Shown here piece by piece: positions 21,299 to 32,209 of a stretch of 64,000 bases of DNA. A model generated the notes under the pieces. That model was not told the origin of the DNA. It did not search any database and saw nothing but the letters and a program-made list of their open reading frames with translations. The DNA comes from Dipteronia dyeriana. Its lineage: Eukaryota > Streptophyta > Magnoliopsida > Sapindales > Sapindaceae. The translations under genes were made by a program, and so were the position numbers. Every line of letters starts with the position of its first letter. Position 1 is the stretch's first letter. The stretch is from NCBI GenBank assembly GCA_032871835.1, contig CM065299.1, positions 28,475,074 through 28,539,073 of the forward strand, in the 5' to 3' direction.

Positions 21299-22004
21299 TG
21301 TTATAGGTATATTTTTATTAGATGTACACGTCACTGACAAAGTGGATAGTCCCTTAAAATTTCCAAGTAGATATCCGAATAGACATCCAGAAAACATCCT
21401 TCAAGATATCACTAAGAAATATGAGCCCGAGCAAGTATAAATACAGGTATTCGGCAAGTCAAGACCTGCTCAGGACCAAGTGACGTCATATTCTACTTGG
21501 GACAAGAACGAGAACCCGAATAAAGAAGTCCAGTACATAAATCGTACATGGGTATATCAAGAGTCATGCTCAAATACGCAAGGACATCCATGTCAAGAAG
21601 AATTCCTAGAAGAGTAAAGTACCAAACAGGAAACAGGTTCCAAACCGGGCAACAACTTTATTTCTTCAAGAAGACTGCACATTTATAAGGAAATAAAGTC
21701 CTAAACTGACTATCTCTAGAGTCTCATTCGATCTTCATACAAACTCCGAAATAGGAAAGAAGTAAAAGGCAACTCCAACAAGCAACCAAATTGTAACTAA
21801 ATACAGAATTCTTTCATAAATTGTACAACAAGGATTAGGGTTCTATGCAAATATAAATAGACCCATAATCTCATTATTGAAAAGATGGGAAAATAGATAT
21901 ATAGAATCATGGGCAGAGAAGAAAAAGAGAGATCGAGCGTGTAATTCTTTATTTCAATAGTGAATTTTGGCTCGATTGTTTGTTCAACTACCCGTGGACG
22001 TTTC
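21299..22004 (+). repeat. 5' LTR of the gypsy element (3' end apparently deleted)
   Basis: 706 bp match the 3' LTR up to CCCGTGGACGTTTC. Beyond this the 3' copy continues with an LTR-like end (ACCACGTAAACTCG) while this copy goes straight to gag-leader text. No PBS is found, so a deletion probably removed the LTR end and the PBS. Confidence 0.85.
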
Positions 22005-22107
22005 ATGAGATCCCACCATAACCATCGAGAACCAACCAGCATCCCTGGCTGGTATCCAACAAATCCCTTCTACCAGTGAGTACATAGCACGTCGTTTCCG
22101 TGAGGCA

Positions 22108-23583
22108 TTGCAACAGCTACTGATAGGTACGGCGAGAGAAGGAGTAGATCTATTGACTACGGATGAGGCGCATCAACTAAACCCTCTGTCTATAAGGCTC
22201 CGATCGGTTATAGTTGGGTCAAAACCGGATGCTCCAATAACTGCAAGGAACTCGGATCAAAACAATCAATCTGGGGGTATAACACACAACCAGGACAGGG
22301 GTCGTGAAACATCTGAAGAACAACCACGCCAAAGGCTGAGTCACGGTCAGGTGGATCGAGATAGGCACCGAAAATATGACCGACGTAGGGATCGGTCATC
22401 GTCATCAGAAGGTAGTGATCGTCACCATCACAAGTGTTGTCATGGAGCCATACACCTGCAAGGGTTAGCTCACGAGATTCGGGTATGAGAACCAGTGGGA
22501 GACAGAGATGTTATGATTCAGAGCCTGACCAGAGAAGTCAAAAACAATAGGCGTCAAATGGACGCATTGGTTAGGCGATATGGATATAATGAGTTGTGAT
22601 GACTCTGACAGTCCTTTTACTAGGAACATCTTACGAACCCAATTCCCAGAGAGGTTCAGGATGCCACATGTGAAACAATTTAAAAAGGATACAGATCCTA
22701 TAGAACACGTCAGACGTTATAAAAGCGTTATAGCTCAATATGCCCACATCGCCCTTTACTGTGTCTTAACTTTCCATAAACCCTGGGAGACACAGGCTCA
22801 AGATGGTTCGAAAGATTGCCCCCAGCAAGCATCGGGAGTTTCGGTGAGTTGACCAGAAGTTTTTCAATACAATTTCTGGACAATGTACACAGGAAAAAAT
22901 CAGTGGCTTACCTTTCTCAGTTGAAACAAGGGAAAGATGAGTCATTGAAAAAATACCTAGAAAGATTCGGCCAGATGGTCTCAGAAATCTACAGTGCAAA
23001 CGATGAAGCAATAATTACTGCATTCATAAACAACTTGCAGAATGGACGGCTGTCCTTTGCCTAAGAAGAGCCCATTTAACCAGATATATAGAAATGATGG
23101 ACATGGCTGGAGGATATGCACTAGCCGAGGAAGAGGAATTAGCAACAAGAGGTTGCTACAAGCATGGAGAGAGACATGAGGTTGCTACATGCATAGAGAG
23201 AGACCGAAACAAAAAGATGCAAAGTCAAAGGTACAGAACCACAAAGGAAAACAAAAGGGAACAACAAAGAAAGAAGCAAGGATGGGGGAAACGTGTGTAA
23301 TGCTTACCGGACCTTGGAGAAATTCTGAGGAAAATACACAAACTACACCCCTCTCCGAAAAAAACAGGAGGAAATCTTGGTCATATTAGAAGAAAAGAAT
23401 CTGGTAAAAGAGTCACGCCGACAGTCTCAATTTGCTTGGCGAGATACAATAAAATACTGCAGATTCCACAAGGAGACCGGTCATGAGACCTCCAAATGTT
23501 ATCAGCTTAGAGACTACAAAGAGACCCTCATTCGGGAAGGACACCTCCAAGATATAATCATGAAGAAAGATGAGAAGTCATGA
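22108..23583 (+). pseudogene. Gypsy (Tat) gag
   Basis: The N-terminal part from ATG 22108 is hydrophilic, with an Arg/Ser-rich stretch (YDRRRDRSSSSEGSDRHHH). The capsid domain follows in broken frames: SPFTRNILRTQFPERFRMPH, KDTDPIEHVRRYKS, then PASIGSFGELTRSF and LKQGKDESLKKYLERFG (retrotransposon gag family). A zinc-knuckle-like CRFHKETGHETSKC lies at about 23458-23500. At least four frame breaks (for example near 22605, 22850, 23060 and 23300). Confidence 0.87.
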
Positions 23584-23704
23584 AACGAAGAAAAAGACTA
23601 AGGTCAGTCATAGTTCAGGTCACGACAAAAGGGCCAGTCCCGAGGCAAATGAAGTGATACAAACTATCTTCGGATGACCGTCAACTGGGAGAAGTAATCG
23701 GGAG

Positions 23705-24200
23705 TTGACTCAGGAGATTCGAGAAGCAGTGGAAGCAAGACAGAACTTTGATGTCAACTCCGTTGAACTAGACCCGAAAAAAATAAATGAAGGATGTGAC
23801 CCAATAATATTCACAGAGGCCGACTCACATGGGGTCAATGTCCAACCAAATGACGCTCTTGTCAGAAGTGCTCAAATTGGCCACAAGGAAGTAAGGAGAA
23901 TTTTAATAGACAATGGAAGTTCGACAGATATTCTCAATGTAATTGTCTATGATCAACTCAGGTTGGTCCGAAAGGATTTGCAACCTTTCCATACCCCACT
24001 CAAATGGTTTGGGGGAGTCGAGGTCAGGTCTCTCGGGACAGTAAAGCTACACGTAAAAATTGGAGTAGCACTTTGTCAGAGAACAGTATTGCTCGATTTT
24101 GTAGTAGTAAACCTAGAAAATTAGCCTTATAACGTGCTGTTAGGTCGACCATTCTTGAATAAAACTAAGGCAGTAACAACTACCTATACTCTGATGATCA
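23705..24200 (+). pseudogene. Gypsy aspartic protease
   Basis: The segment RRILIDNGSSTDILNVIVYD carries the DNGSS active site typical of Tat elements in place of DTG/DSG. The C-terminal hydrophobic-glycine motif YNVLLGRPFLNK follows after a TAG at 24122-24124. Confidence 0.85.
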
Positions 24201-24345
24201 AATTCCCAACTGAACGGAGGTAGGAGTAGTCAAGGGGTCCTAGGAGATGGCAAGAATAGCTAAACTCTAGTTTTACAAAGACAGAGACAATAGCGAGCAA
24301 GTGTGCACCATCACATGATCAGATCAGACCGAGCAAGAATCACTG

Positions 24346-24541
24346 TTGTTCGAGTTTGATCCAAGGGAAGAGCCGAAGGAATTTAAAAGTGAACCAATAG
24401 AGGAAATAGTCTTAAAGGAAGATGAACCTGGTAGGAAGATCAAGATCGGGACCAGTTTAGAAGGAAAGGTTAAGCAAAACCTTATTGATCTACTCATAGA
24501 ATACAAAGACGTGTTCGCTTTGAGTCATAAAGACGTGGTAG
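24346..24541 (+). pseudogene. Gypsy RT N-terminal segment, left of the hAT insertion
   Basis: The conserved text QNLIDLLIEYKDVFALSHKD runs into the hAT insertion at 24542. The same reading continues at 27979 (MVGIDA, VITHHLAVEP), which confirms the insertion point. Confidence 0.85.
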
Positions 24542-24989
24542 TAGACATGACCCCGGTTCCGGCAGGTTCCAGTTCCGATTTTGAAAAAAGCCAGAACCAG
24601 AACCAGAACCAAAACCGAAACCGTGGAACCGCGGTTCCGATCCCTGTTTCGGTTCGACCGGTTCGGTTCCTTTTTTTTCCTTATTATACATATATACTCA
24701 TTTTAAAAAAAAATACTGAAACATAAGACATGTAATAATATGAAATTGTAAATGAATTTTATTGTGTAAGGCCGTAAGCCGAAATTAAAATTAAAAAAAA
24801 TAATACTAAATACATAAATTGAAATAAATATATAAAACTAAAAATGAAAAAAATTGGTCTTGCACTTAATTTGTACCAAAATTAAGTTGCTTATGTATCC
24901 TCTCGGACTCGGGGTTTAGAGGAATCAAAGACCACGTAGTTCTTTTACATTTTATTGTCTTTTACATATGTAATTTTGTAAGTATGTAA

Positions 24990-27286
24990 CTAATCGCTGC
25001 CATCCGTTCCGGTACCGGTAGTGTGATCATCATCGAAGAAATCATAAATCACTTCTGGCTCCATTTCTTGTTGTCTATATCCAGCCTTTGTCCAATCATC
25101 AACACACACTTGGACTTGAATTGATTCTGGACTCAAAAGCGACCGTCTTGCGTCCAAAATATTTCCACCCACGCTAAACTCTTGTTCCACAGCCACTGTA
25201 GAAACCGGTGTTGCAAGAATCTGTTTGGCTATTATAGACAAGATTGGGAAGTGCTTTTCATGTTATCTCCACCAATGTAGAATATCAAATTTATCCATAT
25301 AATCGTCTCCTATAAACTCAAAATTGGTACTGTGATAAGTTTCTATCTCATCATACGAGATCGAACTTGATGAAAAAGAAGAAGAACCTCATAATCTTTT
25401 GATCTGTTGGGATAAAAGTGCAGACCCTGCCCCCAACACTCCAAAAGATCGAGTTTGGGAGACATTTTCATTTTGTGGAACACTAATGTTTAATGATGGA
25501 CCATAAATTCTACGATATTCATCATATAACTGATAAAATAATATCTTAATTGCAACACAATAAGTATTAATTTCTAATTGTATACCTAAACATTTATAAT
25601 AAAGAGTTAAATAATCTATCAATGCATCTAGTTTACAACGTGGGTCAAAACACAACGCAAGCAGGTACATAGTTGGAAACTCCCTATAATAGTCTAACCA
25701 TTTTTTTTTCATAGCTTCAATGCATGCTTGTAATTGTATATCAGATGAACAGTCAGCAAATGCACCAACAATATTACAACCCTCAATAATAAATAATTGA
25801 GTAGTAGGATAATAAATACCTGATAAATTATTAGTAGCACTATTAAAAACTTTTAACAAATTACAAATTTTTGTACAAACATCCCAATGGTGTGCATAAA
25901 GATTGATTTGACTAACATTATATTGCATAAAAGAAACTAATAAATCCCTATATTCATAACTTTCACAAAGCAATTTATAAGTAGAGTTCCAACGTGTTGG
26001 AACATCACGAGAAAATCTAATGGGATGTCTACCTGCCTGTTTACAAAATCTTACCCATGCTTTCATAATATTAGGATGTTTCAACAAATATGAGAGGGCC
26101 TCTTTAATGGGTTTAATAAAAGCTTGAAGAATTTCCAAACATTTTTGAACGCATAAATTTAAAACATGGCAAGCACATCTTTGATGAAAAAAATTACTAT
26201 TAAAATAAGGCTTGCATAATTCAATTAAAGCAGGAATAGCTGCTGTACTATTAGAAGCATTGTCAAAATCAATTGAAAAAATTTTGCTTTCAATTTTATA
26301 CTCTTCAAAAATGATTTTCATATTTTTATAAATATTATCAGCAGTATGTGCATCATCAAAAACTCTAAATGCAAGAATTCTTTTCTGTATTGTCCATGCT
26401 TTGTCCATATAATGACAAGTTACACCTAAGTATGAATGTATTCGTTAATGGTCAGTCCATATGTCAGCACATACGGAAACACGACCTATATAGTTCGCAA
26501 AATATTTTTTTTAAAATCCTTTTTTCCTTTTTATAAATATCATACATTGTACGCGTGAGAATGGTCCTAGGGACACGACATGCAGCAGGATTTAATGCTT
26601 TATGACAATATTTAATAAAACCATTTTTTTCACCAAAACTAAAAGGTAAATGTTCTACAACTACCATCCTAACTAATTCTTCTCTATTAGCTTGATCACT
26701 ATATTTAAATAATTGAGTGTCAGGGGTAAAAAACCTGGAAATTTGAGATTGTACATTCCCTTTGGCAAGTTCTGCTGGATGACGGGTCGTAATATGCTTC
26801 CTATATGTGCCGTATCCTCTAGATTTAGTCAACTTGTATTCTTTAGGGTAGTAATTGCACACCGCCCAACATGTTCCATTAGGTTTCGTAACTTTCTTTA
26901 TGTGGAGAACGAATATATCAGATTTGAGCTGCTTCTTATCCTTCTCTGCCGCCTCTTCAAAATTTGGATCTGCAGCAAAATCGGGTATAATTTCTGACTT
27001 GCTTGTCATATTACCAGGGCTAGGGCTAGGGGCGCTAGGCTGGCTAGAATTGGGTTCAAAAAATTATTAAAGGGGGGTTTGGATTGATTGGATAGTTTAG
27101 AGATTCAAGATAGGCTTGCCGTTGCAGGAACTCATGGTAAGCGGTGTCATCAAAACCGATATTATCCGGTTGGACCGGATCCGGGTCTGACATAGGACCC
27201 TTACCGGTCCTGGAAACGGAATGCCTTGGTGGAATATCTCTTACTCCACTTCCACTTCCACTTCCATTTCCACTTCCACTTGCCAT
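24990..27286 (-). pseudogene. hAT transposase (BED zinc finger, RNase H-like core, dimerisation domain)
   Basis: Read on the minus strand from 27286: a Gly/Ser-rich N-terminus (GSGNGSGSGSG), then from 27009 a BED-type zinc finger (CWAVCNYY, with RKHITTRH), then a hAT core: CADIWTDH (first acidic residue), FSIDFDNASNSTAAI, CACHVLNLCVQK and DVPTRWNSTYKLL (CxxH and W motifs of hATs), YLLALCFDPRCKLDAL. The last part (25241-24990) is the dimerisation domain with ATPVSTVAVEQEFSVGGNIL and RRSLLSPESI, carrying the third acidic residue. An in-frame TAA follows DIWTDH, a frameshift is near 26500, and more damage lies at 25242-25388. A zf-BED, RISBZ-type plant hAT is the closest family. Confidence 0.9.
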
Positions 27287-27605
27287 CGAAAAAAATAATT
27301 TGTAAAAAAACTCTTCAACAAAATTAAGATAAATAGAAGAAATTAAAATTAAACTTTTTATTGGAAATATATTTTAAAAATTGTTGACAAGGATTTTAAA
27401 ATGATTTTAAAAAATAATAATTGCAATACACTGAATATAAACAAATAAATTATTGACTAATTGGGAGATAATTGAAGAGAATTAAGAGAATTGAGATTTG
27501 AGAGAGAGTTGAGACTTGAGAGAGCAATTGTATGATAAGAAATGAATTATGGGGGTATTTATAGGGAATAAAGAATTAAAGGGGAAAAGAAAAAAAAATT
27601 GACCC

Positions 27606-27653
27606 GTTGGAGCCCAACGTTCCGCTGACGTCAGTGGAACGTTGGGCTCCAAC
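27606..27653. promoter_or_regulatory. 48-bp near-perfect palindrome with TGACGTCA centre
   Basis: GTTGGAGCCCAACGTTCC and GGAACGTTGGGCTCCAAC flank CTGACGTCAG, with only one mismatched pair. TGACGTCA is a classic bZIP site. A third GTTGGAGCCCAACGA copy follows at about 27665. It lies about 320 bp upstream of the transposase start on the minus strand, so it may be a promoter element or transposase binding site of the hAT. Confidence 0.6.
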
Positions 27654-27978
27654 AGTCTGCTGGTCGTTGGAGCCCAACGACTCTTTTAAGTTTTTTTTTT
27701 TTTAAAATCAAATTTATTTATTTTTTAAATAAAGGCCAGGAATCGACGGTTTCTGAATCGGGATCGAACCACCGGTTCCTGGCCGATTTTTTAAGAGAAG
27801 TAACCGAAACAGAACCGCCGACCCCACGGTTACGGTTTCGAAACAGGTTCCATTGTTCCAGTTACGGTTACGGTTACGGTTTATTTCATATGGTTACGGT
27901 TTATTTCACACGGTTACGTTTCATTTCACAAGGTTACGGTTCGGTTCCACTGTTCGAACCGAACCGTGATCATGTCTA

Positions 27979-29264
27979 CATGGTAGGGATAGATGCCTGA
28001 GTAATAACACATCATCTTGCGGTGGAGCCAAAAACAAAACTAGTAATACAAAAAAATAAGATCTTTCAACCTCGAAAAAAGTCAGACAATCAAGCAAGAA
28101 GTGAAGAAGTTACTCGATGTAGGGTCGATCAGAGAGATCAGCTACCTTCAGTGGGTAGCCAATGTGATCCTCGTCCAGAAGAAAAATGGTCAGTGGAGAA
28201 TGTGCGTAAACTTCACGGACCTGAATAAAGCCTGCCCAAAAGACAGCTTTCCACTGCCAAGGATAAACCAACTGGTTGATGCCACATCAGGCCACAAATT
28301 ACTCAGTTTCAGGAATGCCTATTCAGGGTACAACAAAATCCGGATGAATAAGGCTGATGAGGAAAAAACAGCGTTTACAACCGATCAGGTCTTATAATGT
28401 TACACAGTAATGCCTTTTGGGCTAAAGAATGCAGGAGCAACATATCAAAGACCGGTCAACAGAATCTTCGCACGTCAAATAGGAAGAAACATGGAAGTTT
28501 ACATAGATGACATGTTGACTAAGAGCATCTCGGCAGATGGGCATGCTTCAGACCTGCTGGAAACAATCGATGTCTTGAGAATATATCAAATGAAGTTGAA
28601 TCCGAACAAATACATGTTCGGAGTTCCTTCAGGAAGGTTCCTGGGTTTCCAAGTTCACCAGAGGGGAACCGAAGTGAACCCTGAAAAGATTCAAGCCCTT
28701 CAAAAAATGACCTCGCCAAGGACACTAAAAGAAGTGCATCGATTGACAGGATGCTTAGCCTCCTTGGGCATATTTATTTCAAAAGCCATAGATAGATGTG
28801 CTCCCTTTTTTAAAGTAATTAAAAAAGGAAAAGGGCTCGAATGGAAGGAAGAATGCGAGCAGGCGTTCCTAAAAATCAAAGAGTACCTAAGGCAGACTCT
28901 CATCCTTTCAAAACCTAAAATGGCAGAAGTACTCCACTTGTACTTATCAATTACGGAATTAGCAGTAAGCTCGGTTCTAGTCAGAACAGAAGATGGAGTA
29001 CAAAAGCCAGTATACTATACCAACAAGGCACTTCTTCCAATTGAAACCAAGTATTCACAGACAGAAAAAATGGCCTTAGCATTGGTTTCGACAGTAAGGA
29101 AACTGAGGTCATACTTTCAAGCTCATACAATCCAGGTCATCACCGACTACCCACTTAAGCAAATCTTACAGAAGCCAGAAATTTTAGGAAGACTAACCAA
29201 ATGGGCAATCGAGCTGAGTGAATTTGATATTCAGTACGTCATCGGGACATCCCTCAAAGGCTAA
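27979..29264 (+). pseudogene. Gypsy reverse transcriptase and first RNase H
   Basis: RT resumes after the hAT: SYLQWVANVILVQKKNGQWR and CVNFTDLNKACPKDSFPLP, YTVMPFGLKNAGATYQR, then the active site VYIDDM (about 28498-28515, YxDD intact), and FLGFQVHQRGTEVNPEKI. From about 28850 the RT-linked RNase H reads ECEQAFLKIKEYL, PVYYTNKAL, YSQTEKMALALVSTVRKLRS. Stops at about 28396 and 29262 and a frameshift near 28100 break it, but most of 28410-29264 (284 residues) is open. Confidence 0.9.
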
Positions 29265-29810
29265 GTCGTGGCAGATTTCGTAGCAGAATTCACAAAATCA
29301 AACCTGGAAGCGAAATGGATGTTGGGCAAAAGTTTCTTGTGGAGATTATATGTTGATGGCTCCTCGAACACTCTTGGCAACGGGGCAGGGATTGTAGTAT
29401 ACACCCTGGAAGGAGATGATGTTGAATATGCCATGAGATTCGATTTCAAAGCGACAAATAATCAAGCCGAGTACGAGGCGTTACTAGCTTGACTTAGAGT
29501 ATGCATAGCCCTCGGAGCAGATGAGGTCGAGATATTCAGTGACTCACAGATAATCGTCAACCAAGTCCTGGACAAATACCAAGCTAAAGATGTAGGAATG
29601 ATAGCTTATCGAGACAAAGAAAAACAACGCCTTCAAAAATTCAAGGAATATAAGATTGTTCAGATTCCTAGGGAATTGAATGAAAAGGCTGACGTTTTGT
29701 CCAAACTAGCATCAGCAACAACCACAATCAGGCCAAAAATTATTATGGTCGCACATCTCCTCAGACCGAGTATAGTTGAGCTAAAAAACTTGGAAAACTT
29801 AAAAATCTGA
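29265..29810 (+). pseudogene. Second (archaeal-type) RNase H of the Tat element
   Basis: Reads WRLYVDGSSNTLGNGAGIVV, then NNQAEYEALLA and, after a stop, ADEVEIFSDSQIIVNQVLDK, with the D, E and D catalytic residues visible, and ends in a VQIPRELNEKADVLSKLAS segment. This extra RNase H is diagnostic of Tat-lineage elements. In-frame stop at 29490-29492. Confidence 0.88.
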
Positions 29811-31040
29811 ACACCGCCAGACGGTTGGATAACTCAGCTGAAAAGATACCTAGAAGAAGGCGTACTCCTGGAAGATCCCCTAGAAGCCAAACCTATCAGG
29901 TACCAGTCAGCAAGATAAACATTGATCGAAGAAGAATTGTACAGAATAGGGTTTTTCTGAACACTCCAAAGATATGTGCCAAAGAAAGATACATGTTAGA
30001 TACTACAAGAAATCCATGGCGGAATATGCGAAAACCATACTGGAGGCAAAAGTTTGACATACAAGGTACTCAGGCAAGGTTATTATTGGCCCTCTTTGTT
30101 CTCGGATACACAGCGATGTTCAGAAAGTTGCAATGCATGCCAAAGGATCGCTAACGATATCCGACAACCCCCTAAACAACTCAGAAGCCTTACGGTCCCA
30201 TGGTCATTTGCCATGTGGGGCCTGGACCTAATTGGCCCAATGCCAACAGGGACAGGGGGTGGAGCAAAGCATGCAATAGTAGTCGTTGATTATTTCACAA
30301 AATGAGTGGAAGCCGAAGCATTAGTACACATCATAGAAGCATATACCACGAACTTTGTGAAGAAAAATATACTCTACAGATTTGGGGTCCCAAGTACTAT
30401 CATCACTGACAGCGACACCCAGTTCGATAATCTAAAATTCAGACAGTTGTGCAAATAGTAGCAAATTGCCAATTACTACGCCACACCTGCCCACCCTCAA
30501 ACTAATGGGCAAGCTGAAGTAGTAAACAAAATTATCAAGCACACACTCAAAGCAAAGCTAGATGCCAAGAAAGGAAGTTGGGTTGAAAAACTTTCTAAAG
30601 TATTATGGGCATATCGGGCGACATCAAGGACTTCTACAAGAGAGACTACATTCACTTTAGCGTTTGGAACAGAAGTTGTTATCCCCATAGAAACATCATA
30701 CGCATCACCGAGAGTCAGGCTGTACGATGAAAACCAGAATGTTTATATGCTGTTTCAAAGTCTAGATGAGCTAGAAGAAAAAAGAGAGAAATCCTGAATA
30801 CGAAATATGGCATATCAGCAAAGAGTGGCTCGCCACTACAACTCTCATATTCGGATCAGGAAATTCCAACTAGGAGACCTGGTACTCAGAAAAGTGTCAC
30901 TAAACACAAAAAACAAAGTTGCAGGCTCCTTGGATGGCAAATGGGAAGGCTCATACAAGATTGAAGGAGTAGCTGATCATGGAGCATGTTGGATTGCACG
31001 ACCAGATGGAGGGGTCTTACCCCGACCATGCAACGCCTAA
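29811..31040 (+). pseudogene. Gypsy integrase
   Basis: The zinc-binding N-terminus appears in broken frames (HGGICENHTGGKSL, YYWPSLFSD, CNACQRI). The core reads WGLDLIGPMPTGTGGGAKHA (first Asp), STIITDSDTQFDN (second Asp) and AHPQTNGQAEVVNKIIKHTL (Glu), so the DDE residues are kept. The last part has RVARHYNSHIRIRKFQLGDL, then KWEGSYKI, and stops at 31038-31040. Several stops lie within (about 29808, 30303, 30457). Confidence 0.88.
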
Positions 31041-32209
31041 TATTTAAAGATTTTTTATCCTTGAAATTTTGTTTCCTTTTTAGTTAGGACAATTCTAGTT
31101 AGGATAGTTATTAGCTTTGAAAATTAATCATTGTTAATTTTGCAGTTATAAATAAAAACCCAACTCGGGATTTCAGAAATCTAAAGCATATGATAATAAG
31201 AACATATGAAAGACGAGCATGATAATAAGAACATGCAAATAGAATGCATGGGATCATTAATTTGGTGAAACTCCCGAATGGGCAGAGAAGCTCGAAGGAG
31301 CACACCAGCTGAGCAAGATCAGTAGACCTTAGCCAAAAGGTAAACCCGATGCACCAGATTCTGAAAAATGCCTCGGGGCACCGGCCGGGAAAATCCCAGT
31401 GAGATGCGCAGCTGTGTTAAGCAGTTCAAAAGCTTAGTGATTCGGTAAACCCTTGCACAAACAAAACTAAAGATACGTCATCAGTAACTTGTGCAAGGAC
31501 TCAAACATGATCATGGTGAGCCTTGATGTAACGTTTGGGTAGTAATCGAGTATGAAATAACAAGTATAAATCTACTTGCTTGTTTCAAGATGGCCCGGTT
31601 AATAATATTAGCCAGTTTAATAAGATACTTGGCACAAAGAAATTGCATTAGCCAGTTTAATAAGATACTTGGCATTCGAAAATTGTTCCGAGTAAGAAAA
31701 ACCAAGTTAAATAAGATACTCGGTAAAGCTACTCGGACAACAGAGTTAGCCAGTTCAATAAGATACTTAGTATTAAAAGTTATTCAAAGTAACGAAACCA
31801 AGTTAAAATACTCGATACTCGGTGAAATTACTCGAAATTAGCAGGTTTAAACAAGGGTTTTCTGATTAAAGTACACATGGAACTTTCATTGATCAAAATT
31901 TTTACAAGGTGAAAATTTTACAAAAATTACTAAAGCTGGGATGAGGATTTAGAACTCTTATAGATGCTCGGGTCAGGCACCATTTCATACTCATTCAGGA
32001 GACTTTCATTTGAAGGCCAAGCAATTGTATCGACCGAATCATCCATCCACTCACTGCAATCTGCTCCAGGGATCGGGCCAACATCAGGCGTCGAACCATC
32101 CATGCCAAATTCCTGACTAGCGGCAGTAAGCTCTTCATTCTTTCATCTCAGTCTGAAAGGATTCCAGGGACCGATCCACATGATTGTTGATCGATAGCTC
32201 CTAATTGGT
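31041..32209. other. Gypsy region between pol and the antisense gene
   Basis: Mostly non-coding. A 50-60-bp phrase (GCCAGTTTAATAAGATACTT) recurs four or five times between about 31590 and 31830 as an irregular tandem array. Its weak plus-strand frame is a repeat product. Confidence 0.6.

Larger units (their letters stand above)
24542..27978 (-). mobile_element. hAT DNA transposon nested in gypsy RT
   Basis: Termini TAGACATGA at the left and TCATGTCTA at the right are inverted, and the similarity runs on into GGTTC motifs. Flanks CGTGGTAG (24534-24541) and CATGGTAG (27979-27986) form an 8-bp target duplication with one difference, the hAT hallmark. Sub-terminal DNA is packed with GGTTCC/GAACC and GGTTACGG motifs at both ends, as expected for transposase binding sites. 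A transposase gene lies on the minus strand. 3437 bp. Confidence 0.93.
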
